This document shows, piece by piece, positions 5,203 through 5,708 of a DNA stretch of 5,708 nucleotides. How positions within the stretch are numbered: position 1 is the stretch's first letter; each line of letters opens with the position of its first letter. A program made the position numbers and the translations under genes. The notes beneath the pieces are model-generated. The model saw only the letters and a list, made by a program, of their open reading frames with translations, made no database searches and was not told the origin of the DNA. The stretch is from Pseudodesulfovibrio sp. (lineage in GTDB: Bacteria > Desulfobacterota > Desulfovibrionia > Desulfovibrionales > Desulfovibrionaceae): positions 1 to 5,708 of the forward strand of contig JAFLJW010000186.1 of NCBI GenBank assembly GCA_022712815.1, given 5' to 3'.

Positions 5203-5708
5203 ATGAAAAGCATCCTACACAAACTGAAGAACTTTTTCATCTTCATTTTCATCTTCGCCGCTTGTCTGGAAGTCGCTAGCTGTGTGTATATCCGGTTCGT
5301 CAATACCAGCATCCCCCTGCCGACTTACAGCATGGTCAATGCCGAGAGTTCCTTCTGGGTGGATATCGACCCGCATTTTGGAGTCTGGCACGATGCCAAC
5401 TCCACCTATATGCACAACAAACAGTGCGCCACGGTCTACTACACTGCCAATTCCCAAGGGATGCGTGACCCGGAGAGGAGCTTCAAATCAGAGGAGCCGC
5501 GCATAGCCGTACTCGGAGATTCCTTTGTTGAAGGGTATATCGTTGAGGATGGATATCGGCTGACCGACTTGCTGGAAAAGAATTTCAAGATGGAATTCCT
5601 CAATTACGGGACATCCGGCGGATTCGGTACGCTCAACGAGTGGCTGCAATACAAGTATCTGGTCAAGAAATTCGACCATGACGCGATCGTCATCGGCATA
5701 CTCCCCAG
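5203..5708 (+). CDS. SGNH/GDSL-type envelope protein, 3' end cut off by window
   Basis: An open frame of 168 codons runs without a stop to the window end, so it is partial. A basic N-terminus (MKSILHKLKN) is followed by a strongly hydrophobic stretch (about residues 11-22, FFIFIFIFAACL), giving a signal peptide or membrane anchor. VASC at 24-27 resembles a lipobox, so a lipoprotein anchored at Cys27 is possible, although Glu23 within the hydrophobic run argues for caution. The motif IAVLGDSFVEG at 101-111 holds the block I GDS with Ser107 as the likely nucleophile. NYGTSGGFGT at 134-143 fits the next conserved SGNH block (Gly region). The catalytic Asp/His block would lie beyond the window. 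Related proteins are esterases or acyl-group handling enzymes acting on polysaccharides or the cell envelope; the substrate here is unknown. ATG 5203 lies six bases after the lepA stop with gagga inside the lepA end (5188-5192) as probable ribosome binding site, implying coupling to lepA. It is in the same frame as lepA. Confidence 0.85.
   Translation, partial: MKSILHKLKNFFIFIFIFAACLEVASCVYIRFVNTSIPLPTYSMVNAESSFWVDIDPHFGVWHDANSTYMHNKQCATVYYTANSQGMRDPERSFKSEEPRIAVLGDSFVEGYIVEDGYRLTDLLEKNFKMEFLNYGTSGGFGTLNEWLQYKYLVKKFDHDAIVIGILP

Overview
This window looks like the end of an Illumina-assembled contig from a sulfate-reducing deltaproteobacterium, most likely a Desulfovibrio/Pseudodesulfovibrio relative. 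The lineage call is inference. It rests on the flavour of the GltX and LepA proteins, a NapH-like membrane ferredoxin, moderately high G+C, and a hairpin-rich intergenic module of a kind I recall from Desulfovibrio genomes. No database search was possible.

Layout, left to right. Bases 1-18 match the end of the Illumina TruSeq read-2 adapter and are not genomic. Bases 19-261 hold no gene. They contain a 26-bp imperfect inverted repeat (24/26 matching) around a 91-bp spacer, a perfect 14-bp-stem palindrome, and a G+C-rich hairpin followed by seven Ts that ends just before the ribosome binding site of gltX. gltX (glutamyl-tRNA synthetase, 465 aa) is complete on the + strand and closes with a strong rho-independent terminator. 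Two minus-strand genes follow, read right to left: a 328-aa NapH/YccM-type membrane protein with two 4Fe-4S sites, then a 91-aa single-span SHOCT-domain protein. A 215-bp divergent intergenic region separates the NapH-like gene from lepA. It carries a terminator-like structure in what would be the lepA leader. lepA (elongation factor 4, 601 aa) is complete on the + strand. Six bases after its stop, in the same frame, begins a membrane-anchored or lipid-anchored SGNH/GDSL-type protein, which is cut off by the window end.

Functionally, gltX and lepA are translation housekeeping genes: Glu-tRNA charging and ribosome rescue/back-translocation. The NapH-like protein is probably an electron-transfer component of the inner membrane, but no Nap, Nos or other redox partner gene lies beside it, so its pathway is open. 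The SHOCT gene may be co-transcribed with it, although the 171-bp gap makes that uncertain. The SGNH protein probably modifies or hydrolyses an envelope ester and appears translationally coupled to lepA.

I do not see a convincing undescribed defence or mobile system here. The most useful leads are the adapter-flanked inverted repeat, the two terminator-like structures placed before housekeeping genes (gltX and lepA), the orphan NapH-like/SHOCT pair, and the truncated SGNH gene.
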